Shown: in pieces, positions 26,417 to 34,503 of the stretch
Layout of the letters: every line of letters begins with the position of its first letter
Numbering within the stretch: position 1 is the first letter of the stretch
Assembly (NCBI GenBank): GCA_023417315.1
Contig: JAEZFW010000068.1
Coordinates: 81,023 to 145,022, forward strand
From: Pseudomonadota bacterium
GTDB lineage: Bacteria > Pseudomonadota > Gammaproteobacteria > Steroidobacterales > Steroidobacteraceae
Reading direction: 5' to 3'
DNA: 64,000 nucleotides
Translations under genes and position numbers: made by a program
The notes under the pieces: model-generated
Seen by the model: the letters and a program-made list of their open reading frames with translations, nothing else
The model's database searches: none
Told to the model about the DNA's origin: nothing

Positions 26417-27181
26417 TCATACGTGTTCAGCCGTCGATTGCGGTGCCGCCCTGGTGCGAGCGAGACGACGCAACGAATAGAAAGCGGCCAGACCGATCAG
26501 CGCGAGGGACAGTCCGGCCGCGAAGATCAGACTCGCACGGCCGGACACAAAACTCGCGCCGAGCTGCACCGTTGCGATGGTGTACGGAAGCTCTGCGAGA
26601 CTGAGCGCAAGCAGATAACGCGACGGCGGATAGCGAACCATCCCCAATCCGTAGCCTAGAATTTCCGAGGGAAGCGCCAACTGAAGCAGGAACACGAACC
26701 AGAATGGCGCGTCTCGCTGCAGCCGATGCTCGAGACCCTGTAGAGCATCGGAAGCAAGGATGGCGTGTGCGATCGGTCGACCGAGTATTCTGCCGATCGC
26801 GTATGCACCCAAGCCTCCAAGCACCCAGCCTACCCACAGCAGGACGATGCTCTGTATCTCTCCCCATGCGAGCACGGCCGCGGGCACGACCACCGCGATG
26901 GATACGAAGGTCACCATCGCTGTCACGGCCGCGGCTGCCACGAAGAGTGCTGCACCCACAAAGGGGTGCCGACTGATTAGATCGTCCAGGACCACGAGAA
27001 CCTGGAGTATGGCTTCATGCAGCGCATCCGAAGCGGAGACCACTGCGAGCGCAAGGCACACCGCGACCACAAGTCCTGCGCGCCGCCACGGGGAGCTCTG
27101 CGAAGCCAAGCGATGCAGCAAGACTGATACGCACGACCGTACCCGCACGCCTAGTCCTCGCGCGTTCTCCAGAAGGACCAT
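26417..27181 (-). CDS. VTT-domain (DedA/TVP38-like) membrane protein
   Basis: This 254-residue protein has about six hydrophobic segments. VVVPAAVLAWGEIQSIVLLWVGWVLGG and ILGYGLGMVRYPPSRYLLALSLAELPYT match the VTT (SNARE-associated) domain of DedA/TVP38 proteins, with the two half-helices bearing conserved Gly, Arg and Pro. Family members act as lipid scramblases or affect membrane potential and ion homeostasis. ATG 27181 is divergent from the PRPP synthetase gene. The role in this block could be membrane lipid handling alongside the CarS-like and PlsC proteins. Confidence 0.82.
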   Translation of the reverse strand: MVLLENARGLGVRVRSCVSVLLHRLASQSSPWRRAGLVVAVCLALAVVSASDALHEAILQVLVVLDDLISRHPFVGAALFVAAAAVTAMVTFVSIAVVVPAAVLAWGEIQSIVLLWVGWVLGGLGAYAIGRILGRPIAHAILASDALQGLEHRLQRDAPFWFVFLLQLALPSEILGYGLGMVRYPPSRYLLALSLAELPYTIATVQLGASFVSGRASLIFAAGLSLALIGLAAFYSLRRLARTRAAPQSTAEHV

Positions 27182-27356
27182 CTCGTCACGCCCTCACGGC
27201 CGGCACCCTGTGAAGCGCAAGCTGACACGGCGCGATGACGCGCCGCAGTCGTGAGACATCCCATCGCACTACGTAGATCACCGGAACAGGCGCGTGGGAG
27301 CTCAGATACCGCTGCTGCGGCTGGCGCAGGACACTCCCACGACGTGGAGAACGAAG

Positions 27357-28307
27357 ATGCTGCTCTTTGCCCCGAATCATTCCGCACCCTTCGCGCGTGC
27401 TGTGGCCCAGAAGCTTGGTATCGCGCTTGCGTCGAGTGAAGAGCGCGAATTCGACGGCGGCGAGCACAAGATGCGCTCGCTCGAGGATGTGCAGGGGCAA
27501 GATGTATTCGTGATTCAAAGTCTCTTCGGCGAGCCCCAAGCCTCGGCCAACGATAAACTGTGCCGTCTTCTATTCTTCTGCGGCAGCTTGAAGGATGCGG
27601 GCGCAGCACGAGTGACCGCCTGTGTTCCTTATCTGGCTTATGCGCGGAAGGATCGGCGCACGCAACCGAACGATCCGGTGTCTACTCGATACGTCGCTGC
27701 ATTATTCGAAGCCGTGGGAGTCGATCGCGTAATTGTGCTCGACGTTCACAACGAAGCCGCGTTCGACAACGCCTTCCGCCATACCACCGTCCGCATCGAA
27801 GCCATGCAGACGTTCTCCGACAATCTTGCGCCCAGCTTGGTCGAGAGCGATGTCGTGGTCGCCTCCCCGGATACCGGTGGCATCAAGCGGGCACAGCGAT
27901 TTCGTGAGATGCTCGCTGCGTGCCTCGGTCGCGAGCTCGGCTTCGCATTCATGGAAAAGCGCCGCGCCAAAGGCATCGTGTCGGGGGAAACGTTCGTCGG
28001 GGAAGTTGCATCGCGCGAGGTACTCATATTCGATGACATTATCGTCTCCGGTACGACGATCATGCGTGCGACCGCAGCGGCACGCAGCGCCGGTGCAAAA
28101 CGGATCACGGTGCTTGCATCCCACGCCGCGTTCTCTCTTGCGGCGCAGCAGCTATTCGAATCCGGCGGACCTGATGCGGTTCTCGTGAGCGATTCGATCT
28201 CGATCGCAGCGGCGTTCACGGCGTTTGTGGGCACACGGCTGCAAGTGTGCTCCGTCGCGCCTCTCTTCGCCCGCACGATCGCGCACTTATCCGTCGCAGC
28301 GCGTTAG
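27357..28307 (+). CDS. prs: Ribose-phosphate pyrophosphokinase (divergent PRPP synthetase)
   Basis: This 316-residue enzyme makes PRPP from ribose-5-phosphate and ATP. MLLFAPNHSAPFARAV, EREFDGGEHKMR and YLAYARKDRR are the N-terminal ATP-site motifs, VVASPDTGGIKRA follows, and the PRPP loop is VLIFDDIIVSGTTI. The loop and DVHNEA depart from the housekeeping consensus (DDMIDTGGT and DLHADQ), so this is likely a second, divergent synthetase. ATG 27357 follows GGAG by seven nt; the frame is open to 27294 without support. Its 3' end overlaps the convergent kinase-like gene by 21 nt. Two PRPP-using enzymes lie in the same block. Confidence 0.9.
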   Translation: MLLFAPNHSAPFARAVAQKLGIALASSEEREFDGGEHKMRSLEDVQGQDVFVIQSLFGEPQASANDKLCRLLFFCGSLKDAGAARVTACVPYLAYARKDRRTQPNDPVSTRYVAALFEAVGVDRVIVLDVHNEAAFDNAFRHTTVRIEAMQTFSDNLAPSLVESDVVVASPDTGGIKRAQRFREMLAACLGRELGFAFMEKRRAKGIVSGETFVGEVASREVLIFDDIIVSGTTIMRATAAARSAGAKRITVLASHAAFSLAAQQLFESGGPDAVLVSDSISIAAAFTAFVGTRLQVCSVAPLFARTIAHLSVAAR

Positions 28308-29354
28308 GGAACGCTGCGCGTACGCCTGCGCCTTCCTCAAGTAGCCCTCGGCCCGCGTCGCCCAAGGTTTTTGGTTTCGAACTTGTGGGTCGCGAAGATG
28401 CCATGCCGTCACCATGGCCCGTACCATTGCCCGCCGGCATCGGTAGAAGTCGATCAACCGCTCTGGAATCGGATCTCGTGAGCTTCTCAAGTAACTCTTG
28501 AGAACTTGATCTCCAGCCTGCGCATCCCCCAATCGCTCGCATTCAACACTCAAGAACGCGAGCTCCTCGCCAGGGTCGAGCGTGCGCAAATCTAGGGAGA
28601 ATTCGAGAGAATCGATAATGAATGGAGGATCGCTCAGGCAGATGTGCTCCGGTCTCAAGTCTCCGTGGCCCTCGACGATTCGTCTGTCTCGCGCGCGCTT
28701 CTCGAGATCCTCGCGAACGTGCTCGCACGATGCGAGCGCCTGCCGTGCGAGCGATTCGACGAGCGCGCTGGAAAGCGCCAAGTCGGGTGCTGACAACTGT
28801 GTCGTATCGCTTGCAATCCCGCGCGTGATGCGCCTCATGTATGCATCGGGGGAGAGCTCGATTGGACGTTGCTGCGAATAGAACTTCGCCAACAGCTCGC
28901 CGACCTTCACAAGCCGCTCGCGGGGGACGTTTCTGGCCTCGATAGCATGGTCGAGCATCAACTCCGAAGGTAGGCGACGCATCGTGACCAACCAATCGAC
29001 GGTCCGACCGGGGCCGCCGACGTGAAGAGTGCCATCTTCCTGGCGTACCAGAGGCGTGACACCGAGATAGACGCCGGGGGCCAACCTTCGATTCAAGCGG
29101 ACCTCTTCGGCGCAACTGTTCTCGCGTGCTGCAAGCGTCGTCTGATCCACTGCACCCACGCGCACAGGCTTTTTCAACTTATAGGCATTCTGCGCATCGA
29201 GGAAGACCCACGCGAAATGCGTTTCGATTGCGTCGATCGGGCCCGACGTTCCATGGTAGGCGGCGCAAGCGCGCAGAGCTCGAACCTTATCCTCCAACGG
29301 AATATCGAAGTCGCGTCCGACTGATTCAATCGGTTGCATCTGGGGCGGGCTCAT
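28287..29354 (-). CDS. Aminoglycoside phosphotransferase-family kinase-like protein
   Basis: This 355-residue protein matches the N-terminal half of the COG2187-type aminoglycoside phosphotransferase/ATPase proteins. THFAWVFL and AYKLKKPV form the nucleotide-binding beta strands with the Lys. EGHGDLRPEHICL is the catalytic loop (HGDLxxxH) and IIDSLEF the metal-binding Asp. The C-terminal AAA-like ATPase half found in many homologues is absent, and the gene ends by overlapping prs. The substrate is unknown; antibiotic resistance should not be assumed. It completes the stress-like block. Confidence 0.82.
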   Translation of the reverse strand: MSPPQMQPIESVGRDFDIPLEDKVRALRACAAYHGTSGPIDAIETHFAWVFLDAQNAYKLKKPVRVGAVDQTTLAARENSCAEEVRLNRRLAPGVYLGVTPLVRQEDGTLHVGGPGRTVDWLVTMRRLPSELMLDHAIEARNVPRERLVKVGELLAKFYSQQRPIELSPDAYMRRITRGIASDTTQLSAPDLALSSALVESLARQALASCEHVREDLEKRARDRRIVEGHGDLRPEHICLSDPPFIIDSLEFSLDLRTLDPGEELAFLSVECERLGDAQAGDQVLKSYLRSSRDPIPERLIDFYRCRRAMVRAMVTAWHLRDPQVRNQKPWATRAEGYLRKAQAYAQRSLTRCDG

Positions 29355-29828
29355 GCGATGAGTTCTACGGATTTAACGGGCGCTCCGAGCGTCCGTATTA
29401 TCACCAGCGTCTTCCGCGCTCTCTCTGGGAATGCCGCGCATGCCTGCGGCTATCGCTTAACGAACAAGGTACGGTGCAATATCACACGTCGATTCGTGCT
29501 CTTCGAGCTCGGCATGAGATCAACCAAGCGATGGCCCCAGGATGCAAGCCTGCCGCCCCAGCAAGCAGCCGGTCGTCCGCGTGCAGCGGCGCCGAATGCA
29601 GCATCCGCTCCAACAGCTCGACTTGTACGGGTACGAACGCAGGAAGAAGCGCGGCTGCAACGTCAAGGAGCGCACTGCGCGCATGAAGCGCTAGATCGAG
29701 TGTCACAGCGACGCGGGACGACGGGCCTTCCTTCTCCGTACTAGACCATAGATCCGTTCGGGGAATTACCGTTTCGCTGCACGAGCGACCGGCGCACCTT
29801 GAACAACCTTCACTAAAGAGCTGTTCTC
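29355..29828. other. 474-nt gap with no convincing gene
   Basis: Open frames on both strands are short and lack ribosome-binding sites and family features. A hydrophobic 74-codon frame at 29482-29706 on the minus strand (GTG start) has no Shine-Dalgarno sequence and is not called. A run AAAGAG at 29814-29819 may serve the next gene. No repeat or hairpin stands out. Confidence 0.5.
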
Positions 29829-31337
29829 TTGGTCCAACTGCTTCTCATCCCCGTGCTTTACTTCCTTGGCGTCAAGCTGAGCCTGTTGTTCGCGGCCACG
29901 CCCGATGTGCTCGTGATGCTCTGGATGCCGAACAGCTTGGTGCTGGCAGCGCTCCTGCGATACGGCTTTCGTCGCTACTGGCTCTTTGCGATGGCAATCC
30001 TGAGCGCGGAAGTCGCCGCGGATTTCCCTACATTCTCGCTAGCCGAATCGTTGCTGTTCGGACTCATCAATGTTGCGGAAGCCACGCTCGCGTACTTGCT
30101 CCTGCGACGATGGCGGTTCGACCCGGCGTTCAAAACGCCCATGGACATCGCAAAGTTCGTTGCTGCAGGTCCGATCATAGCCGCCTTCCTCGCCGCGTCC
30201 GCAGCGGGCGGTGTCTATGAGATCTTTCGCGGTCACGAAGCGACCTATGTCGATTTCGTTCGCGTATGGTGGTTTAGCGATGGCTTGGGCGTTCTCATTC
30301 TGACACCCGTGATACTGACGCTATGGGCTCCGCAAGCGGATGGTTCGCATCGCGCGAACGGATTACGGTGGTATGACGCAGCCATCCTCGCCGCGGGCGC
30401 GATGATACTGCTCGCCTTTGCTCTCTCGAACCAAGGGCAGTTCTATCATCTGACGATTCGACCGATATTGCTCATGCCCCTTGTCGTGTATGTCGCGATA
30501 CGGTTCAGCTTGAGATGGGCGACTGCGTGCGTGCTCGTGACGGCCTTGGCCCTCATCTACCTGACGAAGATCGGCGAGCAGCCGTTCGGACCGCTCGATT
30601 TTCGTGCCACGGCCCTGTCAACGCAGGAATTCATCGCGACGATGAGCCTGATCGCACTCGGCTTGAACACGCTGCTCGCCCAGCACCGTGCCAACGCTCG
30701 CGAGCTGGAGCGACGGGTGCGCGAACAAACTGCGGAGCTGCGCGAAGCGAACTCCAAGCTCGAGCGCCTCGCGTTGACAGATGCGCTCACCGGGCTGCCG
30801 AATCGACGCGCGCTGCTCGAGCTGTTACCCAAGGAAATGGAGCGCTGCAGTCGTATGCACGACGGTCTCGCGTTGATCATGTTCGACGTCGATCATTTCA
30901 AGCGAGTGAATGACCTCCATGGTCACGCCGCAGGCGATCTCGTACTGCAGCGGGTGGCGGCTGAAGTATCGAGTGTCGTCCGGAGCATGGACACGTTGAC
31001 GCGATATGGCGGAGAAGAGTTCGTGCTGCTTGCACCTGGAATCGAATCGAACAGCGCAGTTCAGCTCGCCGAGCGCATGCGCAGTGCAATCAACGGCAGT
31101 GAAGTTACGATCGGAGCGCACCGAATCCCGGTGACCGCCAGCTTCGGCATCGCAATGATAGTTGGCGACGAACGATGTCCGGAAGACCTGCTGCGCCGCG
31201 CGGATCGTGCTATGTACGCTGCGAAGTCGGCGGGACGAGATTGCGTCATCGCGGAAGGCGCTCAACTCGAGGGCGCCGGCGAAGCGTACAACCGGCAACA
31301 CGTCGGTCACTCTGCACAACCACTGGATGCAAGCTAG
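29829..31337 (+). CDS. MASE1-GGDEF diguanylate cyclase
   Basis: This 502-residue membrane protein has an N-terminal MASE1 sensor region with about eight hydrophobic segments (WMPNSLVLAALLRYG and WWFSDGLGVLILTPVI are typical). A short coiled-coil linker (about residues 290-315) leads to a GGDEF domain. The active site reads RYGGEEF at about 393 and the inhibitory I-site RSMD sits five residues upstream, so it should make cyclic-di-GMP with product inhibition. The start is a TTG after AAAGAG, not certain. A PilZ protein and a cyclic-nucleotide-domain protein occur further right, but no direct link is visible. Confidence 0.9.
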   Translation: MVQLLLIPVLYFLGVKLSLLFAATPDVLVMLWMPNSLVLAALLRYGFRRYWLFAMAILSAEVAADFPTFSLAESLLFGLINVAEATLAYLLLRRWRFDPAFKTPMDIAKFVAAGPIIAAFLAASAAGGVYEIFRGHEATYVDFVRVWWFSDGLGVLILTPVILTLWAPQADGSHRANGLRWYDAAILAAGAMILLAFALSNQGQFYHLTIRPILLMPLVVYVAIRFSLRWATACVLVTALALIYLTKIGEQPFGPLDFRATALSTQEFIATMSLIALGLNTLLAQHRANARELERRVREQTAELREANSKLERLALTDALTGLPNRRALLELLPKEMERCSRMHDGLALIMFDVDHFKRVNDLHGHAAGDLVLQRVAAEVSSVVRSMDTLTRYGGEEFVLLAPGIESNSAVQLAERMRSAINGSEVTIGAHRIPVTASFGIAMIVGDERCPEDLLRRADRAMYAAKSAGRDCVIAEGAQLEGAGEAYNRQHVGHSAQPLDAS

Positions 31338-31388
31338 AGCATGCACGGCATACGAACTTGCTAGTCGTCTACGCCCACGCATCAACGA

Positions 31389-32219
31389 TCAGCAGAGCTT
31401 TCTGGCGCGCTCGCGATCGAGCCATTCCACCGCGTCGGCTGGCTCGCACTGCGCAGCCTGTTCCAGCAGCGCTTCGATCTCATCTGCGTACGCGGCCTCA
31501 TTCAATCGACGCAGCGCGTGCGCGTACTCAACCTTGACCACCGGCGCACGGGGTGCGAGCTTCAGCGCTTTCCGAAAGTGCTCCATCGCTTTGTCGCTGC
31601 TCGCGCCGTAGGTAAGCCGAGCAGCAAGTGAACCTAGCTTGGCCACGATTTCGGAGTGGTACACGCCGAGGGCAGTATGTGCATCGGCGTGCTTGGGTTC
31701 GAGGCTCAAAGCTCGATGAAGACCCTTCTCGATCTTGCCTGCGAAACCCTGGGCGAGCGCCTCGGCTATCGAGATGCGCTGGCCATAGCGTCCCATCGTG
31801 AATGCATACAGGTAATGCGCGTTCGTATCTTCTGGGAGACGCTCGACAATGTCCCTGGCGCGGATCGACGCTTCATACAAAAGCTTCTCCGCGTACTGCG
31901 CATTCTTCTCGACTGCCGTCGCATAAATACCAGCCGCCTTGAGCGCAACAGCAAATCCGGGCAGGCCCACTTGCGATCCCAATTCGAAGGCGCGCTGAAG
32001 ATCGCCGGCATGAAACGCGCGCCAGGCGTCTTGGACTGTTGCGACTGCCTCCTTCGCACGACTTGATCCGTCGTTTGCAGCGAACCGGTCCCGTAGGGTC
32101 GCTGCTGTTGGAAACGGCTCACAGTCGCCGCGGTGCAGTCGCGCCCACTGACTCTTCAACGCCGCTCCGCCGAAGTCGAACGACGGTAGACGTTCCACTG
32201 CTGACCATTTCCGCTTCAT
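31389..32219 (-). CDS. TPR-like repeat protein
   Basis: This predicted 276-residue soluble protein is mostly helix pairs. AWRAFHAGDLQRAFELGSQ, THALGVYHSE-like ADAHTALGVYHSE and KAMEHFRKALKLAPRAPVVK match tetratricopeptide repeats. It has no signal peptide. ATG 32219 (MKRKW) is preferred over the frame extension to 32312, which is low-complexity. It is convergent with the diguanylate cyclase gene, 51 nt away. Likely a protein-interaction scaffold; partner unknown. Confidence 0.72.
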   Translation of the reverse strand: MKRKWSAVERLPSFDFGGAALKSQWARLHRGDCEPFPTAATLRDRFAANDGSSRAKEAVATVQDAWRAFHAGDLQRAFELGSQVGLPGFAVALKAAGIYATAVEKNAQYAEKLLYEASIRARDIVERLPEDTNAHYLYAFTMGRYGQRISIAEALAQGFAGKIEKGLHRALSLEPKHADAHTALGVYHSEIVAKLGSLAARLTYGASSDKAMEHFRKALKLAPRAPVVKVEYAHALRRLNEAAYADEIEALLEQAAQCEPADAVEWLDRERARKLC

Positions 32220-32619
32220 GCGTAAATAGTAATGCCGATCCGTTACGTCGCGTTCGTGTAGCCTCGTAGGAAAGGACACCCTTTCCGTATCGCTGCAGCT
32301 GCCCCCGCCCACCTACGCTCCAGCTATCTGCTACATGGAGTTTGGGACATAGGAGATCGCGATATATGCGCGGCCCAGTACGTTGCGATCATCAGCGGAA
32401 TCCTCGCTGGAGTGACGACGAGCGCTCACTGGGGACCCACTGAATACTTGACGACGTATCACGCAGACGCTGTTAGCGGCGCGACGAGCGGAGTCGGCCG
32501 CTTTTATCTATGATCCGAGGAAACTTGTCACGCAGTGACACGCTACTGATTTCACAAAGCTTAAGCGCGAGATGAAGCGGGGTGGTAGGCGATGCACGTA
32601 CATGTAAGTAACTCGTCAA
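32220..32619. other. 400-nt gap with a small hairpin
   Basis: The hairpin GGAAAGG-acac-CCTTTCC lies at 32269-32286, about 50 nt before the TPR gene start. Nothing else convincing is present: no frame with a ribosome-binding site and no sigma-70 promoter that I can defend. The gap separates the TPR gene from the DUF4168 gene, both on the minus strand. Confidence 0.45.
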
Positions 32620-33042
32620 TCAGATGCGCCTACGCTGCTCCACGCGATCGGCGATCTTGGCACGCAGCGCGACGTCTACAGCCATGAGCTCCGCAATCTG
32701 ATTGAATTCCTCGAGACGCAAGCCGCTGCGCTCGACAGCTTCGATGATCTTTGTTTCGGCCTCTGCCTTGACCTTATTCGCCGTTTCGGAATCTGTCGTC
32801 TGCTTAAGCTCCGCTGCCGCTTGGGCGTGGATCTCCTCTATCTCCAGATACGCGTCCGCGAATTGGTCGATCTTCTTCTCCTCGAGCGGTGCGACTTCTT
32901 TAGGCGTAGGCGTTACAGATTCCGCTGAAGGTGGTGTGGCAGGCGGCTCTTCAACTTGTGCCCACGCGATTGAGACCGCCAATGAAGTCGCGACGAGCAC
33001 GCACGCGCGGCGAGGGAGATCGTGCCTGAGAATGTTCAGCAT
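32620..33042 (-). CDS. DUF4168-family exported protein
   Basis: This 140-residue protein has a Sec signal peptide (basic start, VLVATSLAVSIAWA, likely cut before Q). A Pro/Glu-rich linker follows, then a helical DUF4168 domain (IDQFADAYLEIEEIHAQ, then VERSGLRLEEFNQIAELM near the C terminus). The domain is of unknown function and usually periplasmic. The gene stands alone between large gaps. Confidence 0.8.
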   Translation of the reverse strand: MLNILRHDLPRRACVLVATSLAVSIAWAQVEEPPATPPSAESVTPTPKEVAPLEEKKIDQFADAYLEIEEIHAQAAAELKQTTDSETANKVKAEAETKIIEAVERSGLRLEEFNQIAELMAVDVALRAKIADRVEQRRRI

Positions 33043-33431
33043 CGCTTAGCCTCGAAATAGCCGCTCGTAACGAAGCAATACATCGCATCGGCAGCGAGTT
33101 CCGGCCGAGGAAAGCCACAGTGGATTCAAGACCTACGAATATCGCGGGAAATTTTGCAGATATTTCATAGGCCTATTTAACGAATACGAGATGGCACTTT
33201 AGCTCCGACAGGCTTCTGCTGAATTCGTAGGAGCGTTCAGGTCTTTTACTTGCCTTTCGAAGTCGCAGGAGTATATTCGGGCGCTAGATGCTTGAGCTGA
33301 CAAAGAAACGCTGCTCAGCAAATCTAAAGTAACTTCTCAACATTTGGTTACCGCTTGTAAGCGACTCAGGTTGGACCACCCTGCAGCTCCGTAAGCGGTT
33401 CCTTGCCATCAGTGTTCGGGGGTAAGTTGCA
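33043..33431. other. 389-nt AT-richer gap with a possible promoter
   Basis: The gap is visibly richer in A and T than the genes around it. A possible sigma-70 promoter reads TTGCCT (33250-33255), 16 nt, TATATT (33272-33277), pointing to the small gene at 33432. The roughly 150-nt leader after it could hold a structured RNA, but I find no convincing helix set. No protein gene is called. Confidence 0.4.
33250..33277 (+). promoter_or_regulatory. Candidate sigma-70 promoter for the 33432 gene
   Basis: TTGCCT and TATATT are separated by 16 nt in an AT-rich stretch, giving a 5' leader of about 150 nt before the small hypothetical gene. One mismatch in the -10 and two in the -35 against consensus. 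Confidence 0.4.
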
Positions 33432-33770
33432 ATGAGCAACGCCTGGGAGAACTTTTTCGCCGCGACCGCAATGCTCGCCTCGGCCGGTCCGATCAAGCAA
33501 CGCCTGGTCGACGCCTATCGCATGCATTTGGAGTCGTTGGACCAAGACGACCTTCCAAAGGAGATCCGCGAGGAGTTCTCCTCGATATCGAGCTCGATGC
33601 AGTGCGTTCGCCCAATGCGCGGTGAAACGGCCGTGCAAGCGACAGTTCGCAAGATGTCTGATCTCGAGGCTGGCCGTATCGCGGCTCGCATCGTGAGCAT
33701 GCTTGGCGTGATCGCCCGACAGCAAAATGTACAGCGCGCTCCGAAATTGCGCGCCGTGGGCGACGAGTAA
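33432..33770 (+). CDS. Conserved hypothetical small protein
   Basis: This 112-residue cytosolic protein begins WENFFAATAMLASAGPIKQRL and is predicted helical, with a basic C terminus. A G-rich ribosome-binding site (GGGGGTAA) lies about eight nt before the ATG. I do not recognise a domain with a known function. It is convergent with the TIR-like gene, with a double hairpin between them. Confidence 0.65.
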   Translation: MSNAWENFFAATAMLASAGPIKQRLVDAYRMHLESLDQDDLPKEIREEFSSISSSMQCVRPMRGETAVQATVRKMSDLEAGRIAARIVSMLGVIARQQNVQRAPKLRAVGDE

Positions 33771-33792
33771 GCTTCAGAGGTCGACTGGAATC

Positions 33793-33861
33793 GGCGGGTA
33801 ATCACCCGCCACGCTCGCCTACGCGCCGAGCAAACCGCGGGGTGATCGCCGTGCACACCCC
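33793..33861. terminator. Two hairpins between convergent genes
   Basis: First hairpin: GGCGGGT (33793-33799), loop AATC, ACCCGCC (33804-33810). Second: GGGGTG (33839-33844) with CACCCC (33856-33861). They sit between the hypothetical gene (plus) and the TIR-like gene (minus) and probably serve as a two-way terminator. Confidence 0.55.
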
Positions 33862-33871
33862 GTCAGCAGGC

Positions 33872-34333
33872 TCAATCGAGCTTGAAATCGATGACATCCC
33901 AGCGTGCCGTATCCTCGTGCCGAGCCTGGCGACGGATCGCATCGGCTATTGAACGCTCGTTCCATTCGATCACTTCATCCGCGAGCGCCTCGAGCTGCAC
34001 GGGAATCTTCGCTTTCAGACCGAAAAATTCGAGGACGATGATGGGTTTGTCGAGCCCCTTGGCACAGTTGAGCTGAAAGTCGATCCATTGCTCGTTGTGC
34101 TTGTATTGGCCCGCGGGGACAATCACGACCTCGGAGAGATTGATCTGTTTGCGCAGCTCGTCCTTCATCGCCTCCGAGCTTCCGCCGAGCTGGCGCTCCG
34201 GATCACTGCAATTTCGATAATAGAAATTGTGCGAGCTTTCGAGGTACTCGAAGACACGGTGATAATCGTCCGATGGCGCAAACACGTGACTCACGAACAC
34301 GCGCACCGGATTTTGCTGAGAGATACTGCTCAC
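33872..34333 (-). CDS. TIR-like protein (MTH538/Thoeris ThsB family)
   Basis: This 153-residue protein matches the TIR-like domain of MTH538 and ThsB. VRVFVSHVFAPSDDYHRVFEYLE is the first strand and helix, FYYRNCSDPE follows, and SEVVIVPAGQYKHNEQWIDFQLNCAKGLDKPIIVLE forms the later strands; the last part carries the position equivalent to the catalytic region (W-I-D-F in helix). ThsB-type proteins sense phage and make NAD-derived signals. No ThsA-like effector, SIR2, SLOG or membrane effector is next to it, so it may be a stand-alone protein or signal to a distant gene. It has no signal peptide. Confidence 0.75.
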   Translation of the reverse strand: MSSISQQNPVRVFVSHVFAPSDDYHRVFEYLESSHNFYYRNCSDPERQLGGSSEAMKDELRKQINLSEVVIVPAGQYKHNEQWIDFQLNCAKGLDKPIIVLEFFGLKAKIPVQLEALADEVIEWNERSIADAIRRQARHEDTARWDVIDFKLD

Positions 34334-34503
34334 CCCTGGCTCCCGTTGCGATTGTCCGCAACATGGTTTCTACGCTTGAATTCTAATGCAGAAAGCGCCT
34401 ATCGCGACGTTTATAGCCGTAGGCGAGCGCCCCAGCGCGCGCAGGCGACAGCTCCTATAGAATGCGGCGCTGCGATGCCGACCCTGCATATCCAGCTTTG
34501 AAC

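Noticed and set aside
28287..29354. Antibiotic-resistance gene
   Set aside because: The phosphotransferase fold is shared by many metabolic kinases; no aminoglycoside-specific features visible.
29482..29706. Hydrophobic 74-codon frame, minus strand, GTG start
   Set aside because: No Shine-Dalgarno sequence and no conserved motif; kept only as a remark in the gap entry.
34411..34460. Possible REP-like element before the endonuclease/phosphatase gene
   Set aside because: TATAG and CTATA ends face each other and GGCGACAGCTCCTATAG looks like a half element, but the inner arms pair poorly.
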